From Xanthobacteraceae bacterium (lineage in GTDB: Bacteria > Pseudomonadota > Alphaproteobacteria > Rhizobiales > Xanthobacteraceae): 64,000 nucleotides of DNA. The notes beneath the pieces are model-generated. The model saw nothing but the letters and a program-made list of their open reading frames with translations. It was not told the origin of the DNA and did not search any database. The position numbers and the translations under genes are program-made. Each line of letters opens with the position of its first letter. The stretch's first letter is position 1. The stretch covers positions 1 through 64,000 of the forward strand of contig JAIESC010000068.1 in assembly GCA_019746355.1 (NCBI GenBank). Direction: 5' to 3'. This document shows, piece by piece, positions 25,264 to 33,700 of the stretch.

Positions 25264-26784
25264 CTACTCCGCAGCCTGCGAGATGGGCCGCAGCTCCTTG
25301 AGCGCCGCGGTCAGCGCCGCGCCGGTGTCGTCGGTGAGCGCGGCCTTGCGCAGCCGCGCCAGCGTCGCCGCGGGATCGGCCGTCTCCATGATCTGCGGCA
25401 GCATCTGCATCAGCGTCTCGTAGCGCGCCTTGCCGCGCTCGTGGGTGTCGCTATACCCCTTCACCAGCGTGCGGGTGGTGGCGATCTCGGTCGCGAGCGC
25501 GACGTTCGTGGCAGCGACCGTCGCGATGGCGCGCAGCCATTCGCTCAGGAATTTCTGCTCGGTGGCAAAGCGCAGCGAGCGCCGCCGCGTCGGCTTCAGC
25601 GCCGCGACGAAATACAGCTGCAGGAAGCCGCGGATCGACGAGGTCTTCACCACGCGGCCTTTGGTCGTGAAGCGCTCGACAAAACGCCGCGCCCAGGGCG
25701 TGTTCAGCAGCCAGCGGCCGAGGCCCTCCGGCAGCGTATCGGCGATCTCCTGCACGCGCGGATGCAAGAACTCGGCGATCTCGATGATCTGGCCGTCGGC
25801 GGCCTGCACCTCGGCCCGCACGCGGGCGAACCGGCTCGGCCGGATCTTGAGCTCGGCGACGCGCACGGTGTCCTCGTAGGCCATGCCGAGCGCAAGCTCG
25901 CGCGCGGTCTCGGCGAGGAGCCTGCCGCTGCCGCCATGACGCTTGTCGATCTCGGCAATCGGCTTGAGCTTCGCCAGATACTCGCGCGCGTAGTCGATGT
26001 CCTGATAGTCGGCGAGACGCTCGATGCCGGCATGCAGATACATCCGCGCCGGATCGCCGAAGCCGTCGGCTTCGGCAAGAAGCGGCGCGAGAGCAGGCGG
26101 GATGACCTTGGTCTGGGCCGGGACCTGGACGACGCTCGGGGTACCTTCGGCCGCGGCATAGCCTGCGCCGAACGCCGCGATGCTTTCCTTCACGCCGACG
26201 CCGCCGCGGTGGATCGCGGCCTCGAACGCGGTGCGCTGCATCGGCAGCGCCTTGGAGCCGGCGAGCGCGCCGAACAGCACCGCCGAGATCACGCTGTTGG
26301 TCGCTTCGGCAAGCTGCGCCATGTCGCCATGAATGATGCGCTTGGCGGCCGACTTGCAGGCCTCGAGCAGCTCTCCGCTGTCGACCCGGCCGTCGGCAAG
26401 CGCGATCTTCTCGGTCATCGCATAGACGCGGTTGGTCGAGACGATGAACGTGGTCTTGTCCGGCGTCACCAGCCCGCGCTGCACCGCGCGGCCGGCTTCC
26501 ATCAGCTCGGAGGCGATGACGATATCGACGTCGCCCGCGACCGGCGTCAGTCCCAGCACCGGCGCGCGGGTGTTCGACTTCGCGCCGGTCTTGGGAAACA
26601 GCTCGACATAGTAGTTGGTCGCGCCGGTGCGCTGCGCCACGCCCGGCACCGAGGTCATCTGCGCGATGTAGCCCGCATGCTCGCCGACATCGATGATCCA
26701 TTCGGCCAGCACGCCGCCGCCTTCGCCGCCCATGGCGAGGATGGCGATGGTGATGGGACGCTGTTGCTCGGTCGCTGTTGTCAT
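25264..26784 (-). CDS. iorB: Indolepyruvate ferredoxin oxidoreductase beta subunit, long form with C-terminal extension
   Basis: About 506 residues. The N-terminal ~200 residues are the gamma-type pyruvate:ferredoxin oxidoreductase domain: ILAMGGEGGGVLAEWI, TSVPGVAQRTGATNYYVELFP, VIASELMEAGRAVQRGLV. The remaining ~300 residues form the helical extension (DUF6537-like) found in longer IorB proteins (RMYLHAGIERLADYQDIDYAREYLAKL and onward). With IorA it oxidises indolepyruvate or related arylpyruvates to aryl-acetyl-CoA and reduces ferredoxin. It lies downstream of iorA, with a family A/B repeat between them. ATG at 26782-26784 is preferred over ATG at 26794-26796, which has a weaker RBS. Confidence 0.9.
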   Translation of the reverse strand: MTTATEQQRPITIAILAMGGEGGGVLAEWIIDVGEHAGYIAQMTSVPGVAQRTGATNYYVELFPKTGAKSNTRAPVLGLTPVAGDVDIVIASELMEAGRAVQRGLVTPDKTTFIVSTNRVYAMTEKIALADGRVDSGELLEACKSAAKRIIHGDMAQLAEATNSVISAVLFGALAGSKALPMQRTAFEAAIHRGGVGVKESIAAFGAGYAAAEGTPSVVQVPAQTKVIPPALAPLLAEADGFGDPARMYLHAGIERLADYQDIDYAREYLAKLKPIAEIDKRHGGSGRLLAETARELALGMAYEDTVRVAELKIRPSRFARVRAEVQAADGQIIEIAEFLHPRVQEIADTLPEGLGRWLLNTPWARRFVERFTTKGRVVKTSSIRGFLQLYFVAALKPTRRRSLRFATEQKFLSEWLRAIATVAATNVALATEIATTRTLVKGYSDTHERGKARYETLMQMLPQIMETADPAATLARLRKAALTDDTGAALTAALKELRPISQAAE

Positions 26785-26802
26785 GACGCAATCCATCCCG
26801 CG

Positions 26803-26940
26803 GTCATTCCGGGGCGGCGCGCAGCGCCGAGCCCGGAATCCAGAGCCACGGTCAGAGTATGCCGCTGGATTCCGGGTTCGCTCGCCATAGCGCGTCGAAG
26901 ACGCGCGTCAACGCGCTTATGGCGAGCGCCCCGGAATGAC
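26803..26940. repeat. Family A palindrome carrying a nested family B unit
   Basis: Outer arms GTCATTCCGGGGC and GCCCCGGAATGAC belong to family A. In the second arm the usual small tip hairpin is replaced or extended by the 42-bp palindrome 26883-26924 (CGCCATAGCGCGTC...CGCTTATGGCG), a family B unit. It lies between iorA and iorB. Confidence 0.9.
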
Positions 26941-26961
26941 CGCGGAGAGAGCTTGCTCATA

Positions 26962-29109
26962 TCACGCCGCCGCAAGCTTGCGCTCGATGCGCCGTTGGAA
27001 GAAGCCGATCACGGCGTCGCGGATGCGCGCCTTGAACTTGTCCCAGCCGGTCGGATTGGTGATCAGCGAGGCGCGGTAGAACGACGGGCACAGCACCGCG
27101 GCGTGGCTCACCTCGCCGCACAGCCCGCAGCCGACGCAGGAGTTGATCACCTTGGTGATAGGCTCCTTGCGCAGCGGATCGGGATTGGGCGCAATGGTCA
27201 GCGATGGGCAGCCCGAGAGCCGGATGCAGGAATGGTCGCCGGTGCAGGTGTCGGCATCGACGCCGAAGCGCTCGCGGACCACGCGCTCGCCGGCCTGCGC
27301 GGCCTTGCGCAGCAGCGGCCGGATGCGCCGCTGCTTGTTCAGCATGCATTCCGAATGCGCGACGATGACCTTCAGGCCCTTCTCCGGCGTGGTCAGCGCC
27401 TCCTTCAGCGTGTCGCGCATCAGCGCCACGTCGTAGGTGCGGTTGATGGTGCGGGCCCAGGTGACGCCGACGCCGCGCACCGCGGCCTCGATCGAGTTCT
27501 GGGTGTGGCGCGTCGCGCTGGGATGGAACGAGGAGGGGATGTCCTGGCCGCCGGTCGCGGCCGAATAGCCGTTGTCGACGATGATCAGGACGTTGTCGCT
27601 CTTGTTGAACACGGCGTTGCCGACGCCGCTGGTGAGCCCGTTATGCCAGAAGCCGCCGTCGCCCATCATCGAGATGGCGCGCTTGCCGGCCTTGACGTTC
27701 AGCGCCGAGGCGCCGGCCGCGCCGAGGCCATAGCCCATGGTGGTCGCGCCGATGCCGAACGGCGGGAAGATCGAGAACAGGTGGCAGCCGATGTCGGCCG
27801 AGACGTGATGCGGGCCAAGCTCGCGTTCGACGAGCTTCATCGCCGCAAAGATCGGCCGCTCCGGGCAGCCGGTGCAGAACGACGGCGGCCGCGGCTGCAC
27901 GTTTTCGTTGATGGCTTTCGATACCTTGCTCTCGAGCTCCTTGCGGGGCGCCGGGACGGGCACGGCGGGCGGCGCAAGGTCGGGGCGCACCTTCTCGATG
28001 AATTTTCTGATGCCCTCGCGCACCACGCCGCCGGTGTATTCGCCGGCCATCGGCAGCACGTCCTTGCCGTGCACGCGGGTCTGGATGTCGGCGCGGCGCA
28101 GGATGGTGTTCACCGCCTGCTCGATATAGTCGGGCCCGCCTTCCTCGACGATGAGGATCGCCTTCTTGCCCTGGCAGAAGCGGATGAACTCCTTGTCCAC
28201 CAGCGGATAGGTGACGTTGAGGACGTAGACCGGCACCTTGCTCTCGCCGAAGGCGTCGGCGAGGCCATTGAGCAGGAGCGCACGCAGCGTGGTGTTGTAG
28301 AGTCCGCCCTGGACGACGATGCCGATGTCGCTTGCATCACCGTCGAAGAACTCGTTGAGCTGGTTCTCCTCGATGTACTTCAGCGCGGCAGGGAGCCGTA
28401 CGTCCCACTTGTCCTTCTCGTGCACATAGGTCATCGGCGGCATGGCGATGCGCGACAGGTCGCGGCGCGGCTTCTCCAGCGCATCGGTCAGGCCGAAGTC
28501 GGGGCGCTTGTTGGCCTTGGTCTGGAAGCGGCCGTAGACGTGGCAGGCGCGGATGCGCAGCTCGAGCATCACCGGCGTGTTGGAGGCTTCCGAGAGCTGG
28601 AACGCGCTCTCCACCGTGCGGACGATGGTCGGCAGGTTCGGCCGCGGATCGAGCAGCCACATCTGCGACTTCATCGCGAAGGCGTGCACGCGCTCCTGCA
28701 TGATCGAGGAGCCTTCGCCGTAGTCCTCGCCGATGATCACCAGCGCGCCACCGGTGACGCCGCCGGAGGCGAGGTTGGCGAGCGCATCCGAGGCGACGTT
28801 GGTTCCGACCGTGGACTTGAAGGTCACCGCGCCGCGCAGCGGGTAGTTCACCGAAGCGGCCAGGGTTGCGGCAGCCGTGGCCTCGCTCGCCGAATTCTCG
28901 AAATGGACGCCAAGACCTTCGAGGATCTCGTTGGCGTCGGCCAGCACGTCCATCAGGTGCGAGATCGGCGCGCCTTGGTAGCCGGCGACGTAGGACACGC
29001 CCGTTTGCAGCAGCGCCTTGGTGACGGCCAGGATGCCTTCGCCGTGGAATTCCTCGCCTTCGCCGAGCTTGAGTTTCTCGACCTCTTCCTTGAACGAGCG
29101 CTCGGCCAT
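26962..29109 (-). CDS. iorA: Indolepyruvate ferredoxin oxidoreductase alpha subunit
   Basis: About 715 residues. The N-terminal PFOR-type domain has SYVAGYQGAPISHLMDVL, ENSASEATAAATLAASVNYP and GTNVASDALANLASGG. A middle transketolase-like domain follows. The thiamine diphosphate domain has CTGCPERPIF, ADIGCHLFSIFPPFGIG, and GDGGFWHNG ending near VDNGYSA. Close to the C-terminus there is a Cys-rich ferredoxin-like region (TCTGDHSCIRLSGCPS and CVGCGLCGEVSHAAVLCPSF). Together with IorB it converts arylpyruvates to aryl-acetyl-CoA. ATG at 29107-29109 follows a GGAG. Longer in-frame starts would add a proline/arginine-rich leader unlike the family. It is divergent from the TRAP operon at 29301. 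Confidence 0.92.
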   Translation of the reverse strand: MAERSFKEEVEKLKLGEGEEFHGEGILAVTKALLQTGVSYVAGYQGAPISHLMDVLADANEILEGLGVHFENSASEATAAATLAASVNYPLRGAVTFKSTVGTNVASDALANLASGGVTGGALVIIGEDYGEGSSIMQERVHAFAMKSQMWLLDPRPNLPTIVRTVESAFQLSEASNTPVMLELRIRACHVYGRFQTKANKRPDFGLTDALEKPRRDLSRIAMPPMTYVHEKDKWDVRLPAALKYIEENQLNEFFDGDASDIGIVVQGGLYNTTLRALLLNGLADAFGESKVPVYVLNVTYPLVDKEFIRFCQGKKAILIVEEGGPDYIEQAVNTILRRADIQTRVHGKDVLPMAGEYTGGVVREGIRKFIEKVRPDLAPPAVPVPAPRKELESKVSKAINENVQPRPPSFCTGCPERPIFAAMKLVERELGPHHVSADIGCHLFSIFPPFGIGATTMGYGLGAAGASALNVKAGKRAISMMGDGGFWHNGLTSGVGNAVFNKSDNVLIIVDNGYSAATGGQDIPSSFHPSATRHTQNSIEAAVRGVGVTWARTINRTYDVALMRDTLKEALTTPEKGLKVIVAHSECMLNKQRRIRPLLRKAAQAGERVVRERFGVDADTCTGDHSCIRLSGCPSLTIAPNPDPLRKEPITKVINSCVGCGLCGEVSHAAVLCPSFYRASLITNPTGWDKFKARIRDAVIGFFQRRIERKLAAA

Positions 29110-29203
29110 TCCAGCAGTCTCCGGTCTTCCTGCCGCCATCCCGGGATGCGCGCCGCGGGCGCGCGACAAAGCCTCGGGGTGGCGGGTGGGGCAACGTGGG
29201 CGT

Positions 29204-29233
29204 TTGACTCGGCCCACCTCTCGGCACGATTAT
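29204..29233 (+). promoter_or_regulatory. Candidate promoter of the second TRAP operon
   Basis: TTGACT at 29204-29209 with an AT-rich GATTATATT stretch 18-21 bases downstream, about 65 bases before the binding-protein start. The -35 is good; the -10 fits only loosely at standard spacing. Confidence 0.3.
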
Positions 29234-29300
29234 ATTTGATCGAAACTGCCACGAAAAGCGCAGCCATTCCTGCGGTTTGTGAGCAATTGAGGGGGTTCCT

Positions 29301-30269
29301 ATGCGTCAAATGCTGATTGCCGGGCTCGCTTTGGGCGGACTCGTCGTGCAGGCCCAAGCTCCCGTCCTCGCCCAGGAGGTGACGCTGCGCGCGGTCACGT
29401 CCTTTGCCGAGGGCACGCAGTTCTCCAAGAACTTCGAGCGCTTCATCCAGAAGGTGAACGCCGACGGCAAGGGCCAGGTGCAGATCAACTACATCGGCGG
29501 GCCGCGGGCGATGCCGCCGTTCGAGGTCGGCAACGCGGTCCGTACCAAGGTGGTGGACATCGCCAACGTCACCGGCGCGTTCTACACCAACCTCGTGCCG
29601 GAGGCGGACGGGCTCAAGCTCATCGCCAAGCCGATGAGCGAGCAGCGGCAGAACGGAACCTGGGCTTTCGTCGATCAGCTGCACCAGCAGAAGATCAACG
29701 CGCACTATCTCGCACGCCAGTTCCACAACGTGCCGTTCCACATCTATCTGAACAAGAAGATCGACAAGATGGACTTTACCGGCCTGAAGATCCGCGTCAC
29801 GCCGGTCTACAAGGATGTGGTCGAGGCGATGGGCGGCACGACCGTCACCACCGCGCCGGGCGAGGTCTACACGGCCTTGGAGCGCGGCGTGGTCGACGGT
29901 TACGGCTGGCCGGTCTCCGGCATCTTCGATCTCGGCTGGGAGAAGGTGACCAAGTTCCGGCTGGAACCTGCGTTCTACAGCGTCGAGGTCGGCGTGCTGG
30001 TCAACAACGATGTCTGGAAGGGGCTGTCCGCCGCGCAGAAGAAAGTGCTGAGCGATGCGGCGCTGTGGCTCGAAGGTCTCGACACCGAGAACGTCGCGCT
30101 GGTCAAGGCCGAGCGCGATAAGCAGGCGGCGGCAGGCATCCAACCGATTGATTTGGGGCCTGAGCCGAGCAAGGCATTCCTCGCCAAGGCCAACGAGGTG
30201 GGCTGGGCGTCGGTGATCAAGCGTTCGCCGGAAAACGGCGCGAAGCTGCGGCAGTTGGCAGGAAATTAG
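29301..30269 (+). CDS. TRAP transporter substrate-binding protein (DctP family)
   Basis: A periplasmic binding protein of 322 residues. The signal peptide is MRQMLIAGLALGGLVVQAQA through VLAQ, with the mature chain from EVTLRAVTSF. The DctP pattern includes FSKNFERFIQKVN, FEVGNAVRTKVVDIANVTG, NVPFHIYLNKKI and the segment FTGLKIRVTPVYKDVVEAMGG that ends in APGEVYTALERGVVDGYGWP. It delivers a carboxylated solute to the DctQ/DctM permeases encoded next. Adjacency to the aryl-CoA and indolepyruvate genes suggests an aromatic or aromatic-derived acid. GAGGGGG seven bases upstream supports the ATG. Confidence 0.92.
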   Translation: MRQMLIAGLALGGLVVQAQAPVLAQEVTLRAVTSFAEGTQFSKNFERFIQKVNADGKGQVQINYIGGPRAMPPFEVGNAVRTKVVDIANVTGAFYTNLVPEADGLKLIAKPMSEQRQNGTWAFVDQLHQQKINAHYLARQFHNVPFHIYLNKKIDKMDFTGLKIRVTPVYKDVVEAMGGTTVTTAPGEVYTALERGVVDGYGWPVSGIFDLGWEKVTKFRLEPAFYSVEVGVLVNNDVWKGLSAAQKKVLSDAALWLEGLDTENVALVKAERDKQAAAGIQPIDLGPEPSKAFLAKANEVGWASVIKRSPENGAKLRQLAGN

Positions 30270-30274
30270 CGGCC

Positions 30275-30377
30275 GTCATTCCGGGGCGACGCGAAGCGGC
30301 GAGCCCGGAATCCGGTTATACGTTCCGCACGACCTGCTGGATTCCGGGTTCGCGCCTTCGGCGCGCCCCGGAATGAC
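30275..30377. repeat. Family A intergenic palindrome
   Basis: Full copy with outer arms GTCATTCCGGGGC/GCCCCGGAATGAC and inner CCCGGAATCC/GGATTCCGGG. It lies inside the TRAP operon between the binding-protein and small-permease genes, where a stable hairpin could favour the upstream message. Confidence 0.9.
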
Positions 30378-30401
30378 GGCGGAGGGAACCGCGCGCTCGA
30401 T

Positions 30402-30917
30402 ATGAATCGCCTTTCTGACGCCTTCGCTCAACTCCTCAACGCGCTCGCGATCCTCGCCGCGCTGACGCTCCTGGCGATGGTGATCATGGTCTCGGCCGAC
30501 ATCATCCTGCGCAACGTCACGCGCACCGGCTTTCCCTGGGCCAACGAAGTCTCCGAATACGCGCTTTACCTCACCACGCTGCTGACCGCGCCGTGGCTGC
30601 TGCGCCGCGGCCAGCATGTGCGGATCGATCTGGTGCTGACGCTGATGCCGGTGCGGATCGCCTGGCTGATGGAGGCGCTGGCTGACGTGCTGGGCTGCGC
30701 CGTCTGCCTGATCATGATGCGCTACGGCATCAAGATGACGATCGACAGCGCTGCCTTGGGCTCGATCACCATCAAGAACCTCGTGTTTCCGGAATGGTGG
30801 CTGCTCTGGCCGCTGCCGGTCTGCTTCGCGCTGCTCGCCGCCGAATTCGTGTTCCGCTTCGACCGCCTGATGCGGGCACAGCCGGGACGGCGCAGCGAGG
30901 CGACCTCGGTCGGATAG
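30402..30917 (+). CDS. TRAP transporter small permease subunit (DctQ family)
   Basis: A 171-residue four-helix membrane protein: LNALAILAALTLLAMVIMVSADIILRN, PWANEVSEYALYLTTLLTAPWLLRRGQHVRIDLVL-type region with the conserved H-V-R-I-D, a third helix, and WWLLWPLPVCFALLAAEFVFRF. It forms the membrane complex with the DctM protein whose gene starts six bases downstream. The start ATG at 30402 has only a distant GGAGG, so translation initiation may be weak or coupled. Confidence 0.9.
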   Translation: MNRLSDAFAQLLNALAILAALTLLAMVIMVSADIILRNVTRTGFPWANEVSEYALYLTTLLTAPWLLRRGQHVRIDLVLTLMPVRIAWLMEALADVLGCAVCLIMMRYGIKMTIDSAALGSITIKNLVFPEWWLLWPLPVCFALLAAEFVFRFDRLMRAQPGRRSEATSVG

Positions 30918-30923
30918 CCGCGC

Positions 30924-32243
30924 ATGAATTGGATCGAGGCAAGCATCATCCTGTTCGGCGGCCTTGTCGCGCTGATGAGCCTCGGGCTGTCGGTCGCGAT
31001 TGCGTTTCTCGCCATCAATATCGTCGGCGCGCTGTTCTTCCTCGGCGGCGAGCAGGGGCTGTCGCAGCTTGCCCGCAACGCCGTCGCCTCGGTGACGAGC
31101 TTCTCGCTGACGCCGATCCCGTTCTTCGTGCTGATGGGCGAGGTGCTGTTCCACTCCGGCGTGGCATTGAAGGCGATCGACGCCTTCGCGCTGCTCATAC
31201 GCAAGGTGCCGGGGCGACTGTCGGTCATCGCCATCGTCGCCGGCACTGTGTTCTCGGCGATCTCGGGCTCGACCATCGCCACCACCGCGCTGCTCGGCAG
31301 CCTGATGCTGCCGACCATGCTCGACCGCGGCTACGACAAGCGGATGGCGATGGGGCCGATCATGGGCATCGGCGGCGTCGACATGCTGATCCCGCCGTCG
31401 GCGCTGGCGGTGCTGCTCGGCAGCCTCGCCGGCATTTCCATTTCCGGCCTTTTGATCGGCGGCATCCTTCCCGGCCTGATCCTGAGCACGCTGTTCGTTG
31501 GCTACATCATCCTGCGCGCATACCTCGATCCCTCGCTCGCGCCGGAAGAAAAGCTCGAAGCCGGGCCGGGCGGATTGCAACGCTGGACGCCGTTCCTGGT
31601 CCATGTGCTGCCGCTGGTCTTGATCTTCGGCCTGGTGGTCGGGGCGATGACCGCCGGCTGGGCGACGCCGACCGAGGCCGCGGCGCTCGGCGCGGCCGGC
31701 ACCATCGTTGCGGCGATGCTTTACCGCAGTCTGACCTGGGATGCGCTGATGAAGGCCTTGATCGGCACCGTTGCAGTGTCCGGCACGATCCTGTTCATCA
31801 TCATTGGCGCCACGACCTTCTCGCAGGTCTTGAGCTTCTCCGGCGCGACCAACGGCATCGTCGGCCTCGTCTCGGCGCAGGGACTGTCGGCCACCGTGCT
31901 CATTCTCGGGATGATGGCGATCCTGCTGTTTCTCGGATGTTTCGTCGATCAGGTGTCGATGATGCTGATCACGCTGCCGTTCTTCATGCCGCTGGTGCAA
32001 AAGCTCGGCGTCGATCCGGTGTGGTTCGGCGTGCTGTTCCTGATCTGCATGCAGCTTGGCCTGCTGACGCCGCCGTTCGGTTTGCTGCTGTTCACGATGA
32101 AGGGTGTCGCACCCCCAAGCATCGCCATGAACGATGTGTTCCGCGCTGCCATGCCCTATGTCTGGTTTGGATTGCTGGTGCTGTTGTTGGTATTCCTCGT
32201 GCCGCCGCTTGCCACGTTCCTGCCGCGGCTGTTAGGTAGTTGA
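30924..32243 (+). CDS. TRAP transporter large permease subunit (DctM family)
   Basis: A 439-residue polytopic protein with about 12 helices. Motifs: LTPIPFFVLMGEVLFHSGV, VAGTVFSAISGSTIATTALLGSLMLPTMLDRGYD-type segment, GIGGVDMLIPPSALAVLLGS, GWATPTEAAALGAAGTIV, CFVDQVSMMLITLPFFMPLV and LGLLTPPFGLLLFTMKG. It couples solute entry to an ion gradient. Last gene of the second TRAP operon; an SRPBCC gene follows 27 bases later and may be read through. Confidence 0.93.
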   Translation: MNWIEASIILFGGLVALMSLGLSVAIAFLAINIVGALFFLGGEQGLSQLARNAVASVTSFSLTPIPFFVLMGEVLFHSGVALKAIDAFALLIRKVPGRLSVIAIVAGTVFSAISGSTIATTALLGSLMLPTMLDRGYDKRMAMGPIMGIGGVDMLIPPSALAVLLGSLAGISISGLLIGGILPGLILSTLFVGYIILRAYLDPSLAPEEKLEAGPGGLQRWTPFLVHVLPLVLIFGLVVGAMTAGWATPTEAAALGAAGTIVAAMLYRSLTWDALMKALIGTVAVSGTILFIIIGATTFSQVLSFSGATNGIVGLVSAQGLSATVLILGMMAILLFLGCFVDQVSMMLITLPFFMPLVQKLGVDPVWFGVLFLICMQLGLLTPPFGLLLFTMKGVAPPSIAMNDVFRAAMPYVWFGLLVLLLVFLVPPLATFLPRLLGS

Positions 32244-32270
32244 GCAATTCGCAAATTCATGGGAGCGCAA

Positions 32271-32807
32271 ATGCTCAAGAAAATCCTGCTTCTCCTCATC
32301 GTCGGGATCGCGGGTCTGGCAGTCTATGTCGCCAGGCAGCCCGACCATTTCCGCATCGAGCGCCGCGCGATGGTGAACGCGCCGCCGCAGACGGTGTTCA
32401 ATGAGGTCAACGACTTCCGCAAATGGGACGACTGGTCGCCCTGGGCGAAGCTTGATCCCAATTCCAAGATTGCGTTCGAGGGGACGCAGGGCGGGCAGGG
32501 CGCGGTGTTCAAGTGGTCGGGCAACGAGAAGGTCGGCGAGGGCAAGATGACGCTCGTCGAAAGCAAGCCAGGCGAGCTGGTCCGCATCGAGGTCGAATTC
32601 GTGAAACCGTTCGAGGGCTCGTCCACCAGCGAGTTCATTTTCCGGCCGCAGCCCGGCGGAACCGAGGTGGTCTGGGCTTCCTACGGTCCGATGAACTTCA
32701 TCAGCAAGGCGATCTGCCTGGTCATGAACATGGAAAAGACGCTCGGCCCCGACATGGAGAAGGGGCTGGCGCAGATGAAGGTTCTTGCCGAAGGCACCAG
32801 GACCTAG
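32271..32807 (+). CDS. SRPBCC family protein (polyketide cyclase/START-like fold)
   Basis: A 178-residue protein with one N-terminal hydrophobic segment (KILLLLIVGIAGLAVYVA), then an SRPBCC domain: FRIERRAMVNAPPQTVFNEVNDFRKWDDWSPWAKLDPN-type opening, GQGAVFKWSGNEKVGEGKMTLVE, and the closing helix. The fold makes a deep hydrophobic pocket for lipids or aromatic compounds. This membrane-anchored subgroup has no fixed function. ATG at 32271 is preferred because GGGAGCG sits six bases upstream; ATG at 32259 adds four residues. It ends convergent with the ABC permease gene, separated by palindromic repeats. Confidence 0.85.
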   Translation: MLKKILLLLIVGIAGLAVYVARQPDHFRIERRAMVNAPPQTVFNEVNDFRKWDDWSPWAKLDPNSKIAFEGTQGGQGAVFKWSGNEKVGEGKMTLVESKPGELVRIEVEFVKPFEGSSTSEFIFRPQPGGTEVVWASYGPMNFISKAICLVMNMEKTLGPDMEKGLAQMKVLAEGTRT

Positions 32808-32910
32808 CGCATGACCCGGAAAAGTGGGTACCGGTTTTCCGAAATGGACATGCGCAAACGCAGGAATCTAGAGCGCATCCCGGTTCATCTTAACCGGGAT
32901 GCGCTCTAGA
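32807..32910. repeat. Two palindromes between convergent genes, the second overlapping the permease stop
   Basis: First, GCGCATGACCCGG...CATGCGC with inner ACCGGTTTTCC (32807-32855), a form common in Hyphomicrobiales intergenic DNA. Second, a perfect 19-bp stem TCTAGAGCGCATCCCGGTT with loop CATCTT and its complement (32867-32910), which contains the TAG stop of the permease gene (32906-32908). It may serve as a two-way transcription end or mRNA 3' shield, though there is no T-tract. Confidence 0.82.
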
Positions 32911-33700
32911 AGCCGGTGTGCACGCGCTTGGGCAGGTAGTGCAGCACGCGCTGCTCCAGCAGGATCACGAGGCCATAGGCGATGCCGCCGACGATCGTGA
33001 GCATGACGATCGCGACGAACACCATCGCCGTGTTCGCCTGTCCCTCGCCGAACGACAGGAGATAGCCAAGCCCCATATTGCCGCCGACCAGCTCGCCGAC
33101 CACCACGCCGACCACCGCAAGCGTCGAGCCGATGCGTAGCCCCGCGAACAGCGGCGGCAACGATGCCGGAAATTCGATTTTCCAGAAGATCTGTGCGCGG
33201 GAGGCCTTGAACGCGCGCGCGAGGTTGATCAGGTCGGGATCGACCGTGCGTACGGCGGTGAGCACGTTCACCATCACCGGGAAGAACACGATCAGGATCG
33301 CCACCAGGATTTTCGGATAGATCGTAAATCCCATCCACAGGATGAACAGCGGCGCGAACGCCACCTTCGGCGCGATCTGCAGGGCGAGAATATAAGGAGA
33401 CAGGGCGATTTCGGCGGTTGGCGACATGCCGAGCAGGTAGCCGATGAACGCGCCCATCAGGCTGCCGATGATGAAGCCGGCCAGCACTTCGGCCGCGGTG
33501 ATGCTGGTGTGCTTCAGAAGCCCGCTCACCTCCCACATCCGCACCGCTTCCTTTGCCACGGCCGAGAGCGGCGGGACGATGAAGCTCGGAATGCGCAAAA
33601 GTCCCGGTCCCCATTCCCAGGCGGCGAGGAAGATCACCAGCAGCAGCAGGCTCCATGCCGCACCGCGCCGCGCCAGCGAGGTTTGCGCCGTTCCGCTCAC
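32906..33700 (-). CDS. ABC transporter permease (nitrate/sulfonate/taurine type)
   Basis: A 264-residue inner-membrane permease with six hydrophobic helices and the binding-protein-dependent transport EAA loop (NLARAFKASRAQIFWKIEFPASLPPLFAGLRIG region). The form matches SsuC/TauC/NrtB-like permeases. It begins with GTG at 33698-33700, overlapping the ATPase stop by four bases (GTGA), so the two are translationally coupled. The substrate-binding protein is encoded divergently at 34653. Its last codon lies inside a 19-bp hairpin stem. Confidence 0.92.
   Translation of the reverse strand: MSGTAQTSLARRGAAWSLLLLVIFLAAWEWGPGLLRIPSFIVPPLSAVAKEAVRMWEVSGLLKHTSITAAEVLAGFIIGSLMGAFIGYLLGMSPTAEIALSPYILALQIAPKVAFAPLFILWMGFTIYPKILVAILIVFFPVMVNVLTAVRTVDPDLINLARAFKASRAQIFWKIEFPASLPPLFAGLRIGSTLAVVGVVVGELVGGNMGLGYLLSFGEGQANTAMVFVAIVMLTIVGGIAYGLVILLEQRVLHYLPKRVHTGF

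Noticed and set aside
25135..29316. A roughly 1,390-codon open frame on the plus strand, antisense to iorB and iorA.
   Set aside because: It follows third-position GC bias of the real genes on the other strand. The protein is Arg/His/Leu-rich with no domain, and the antisense genes have full catalytic motifs.
30276..32000. A 574-codon minus-strand frame opposite the TRAP permease genes.
   Set aside because: Gln/Asp/His/Arg-rich low-complexity translation, a reverse-frame shadow of membrane-helix codons.
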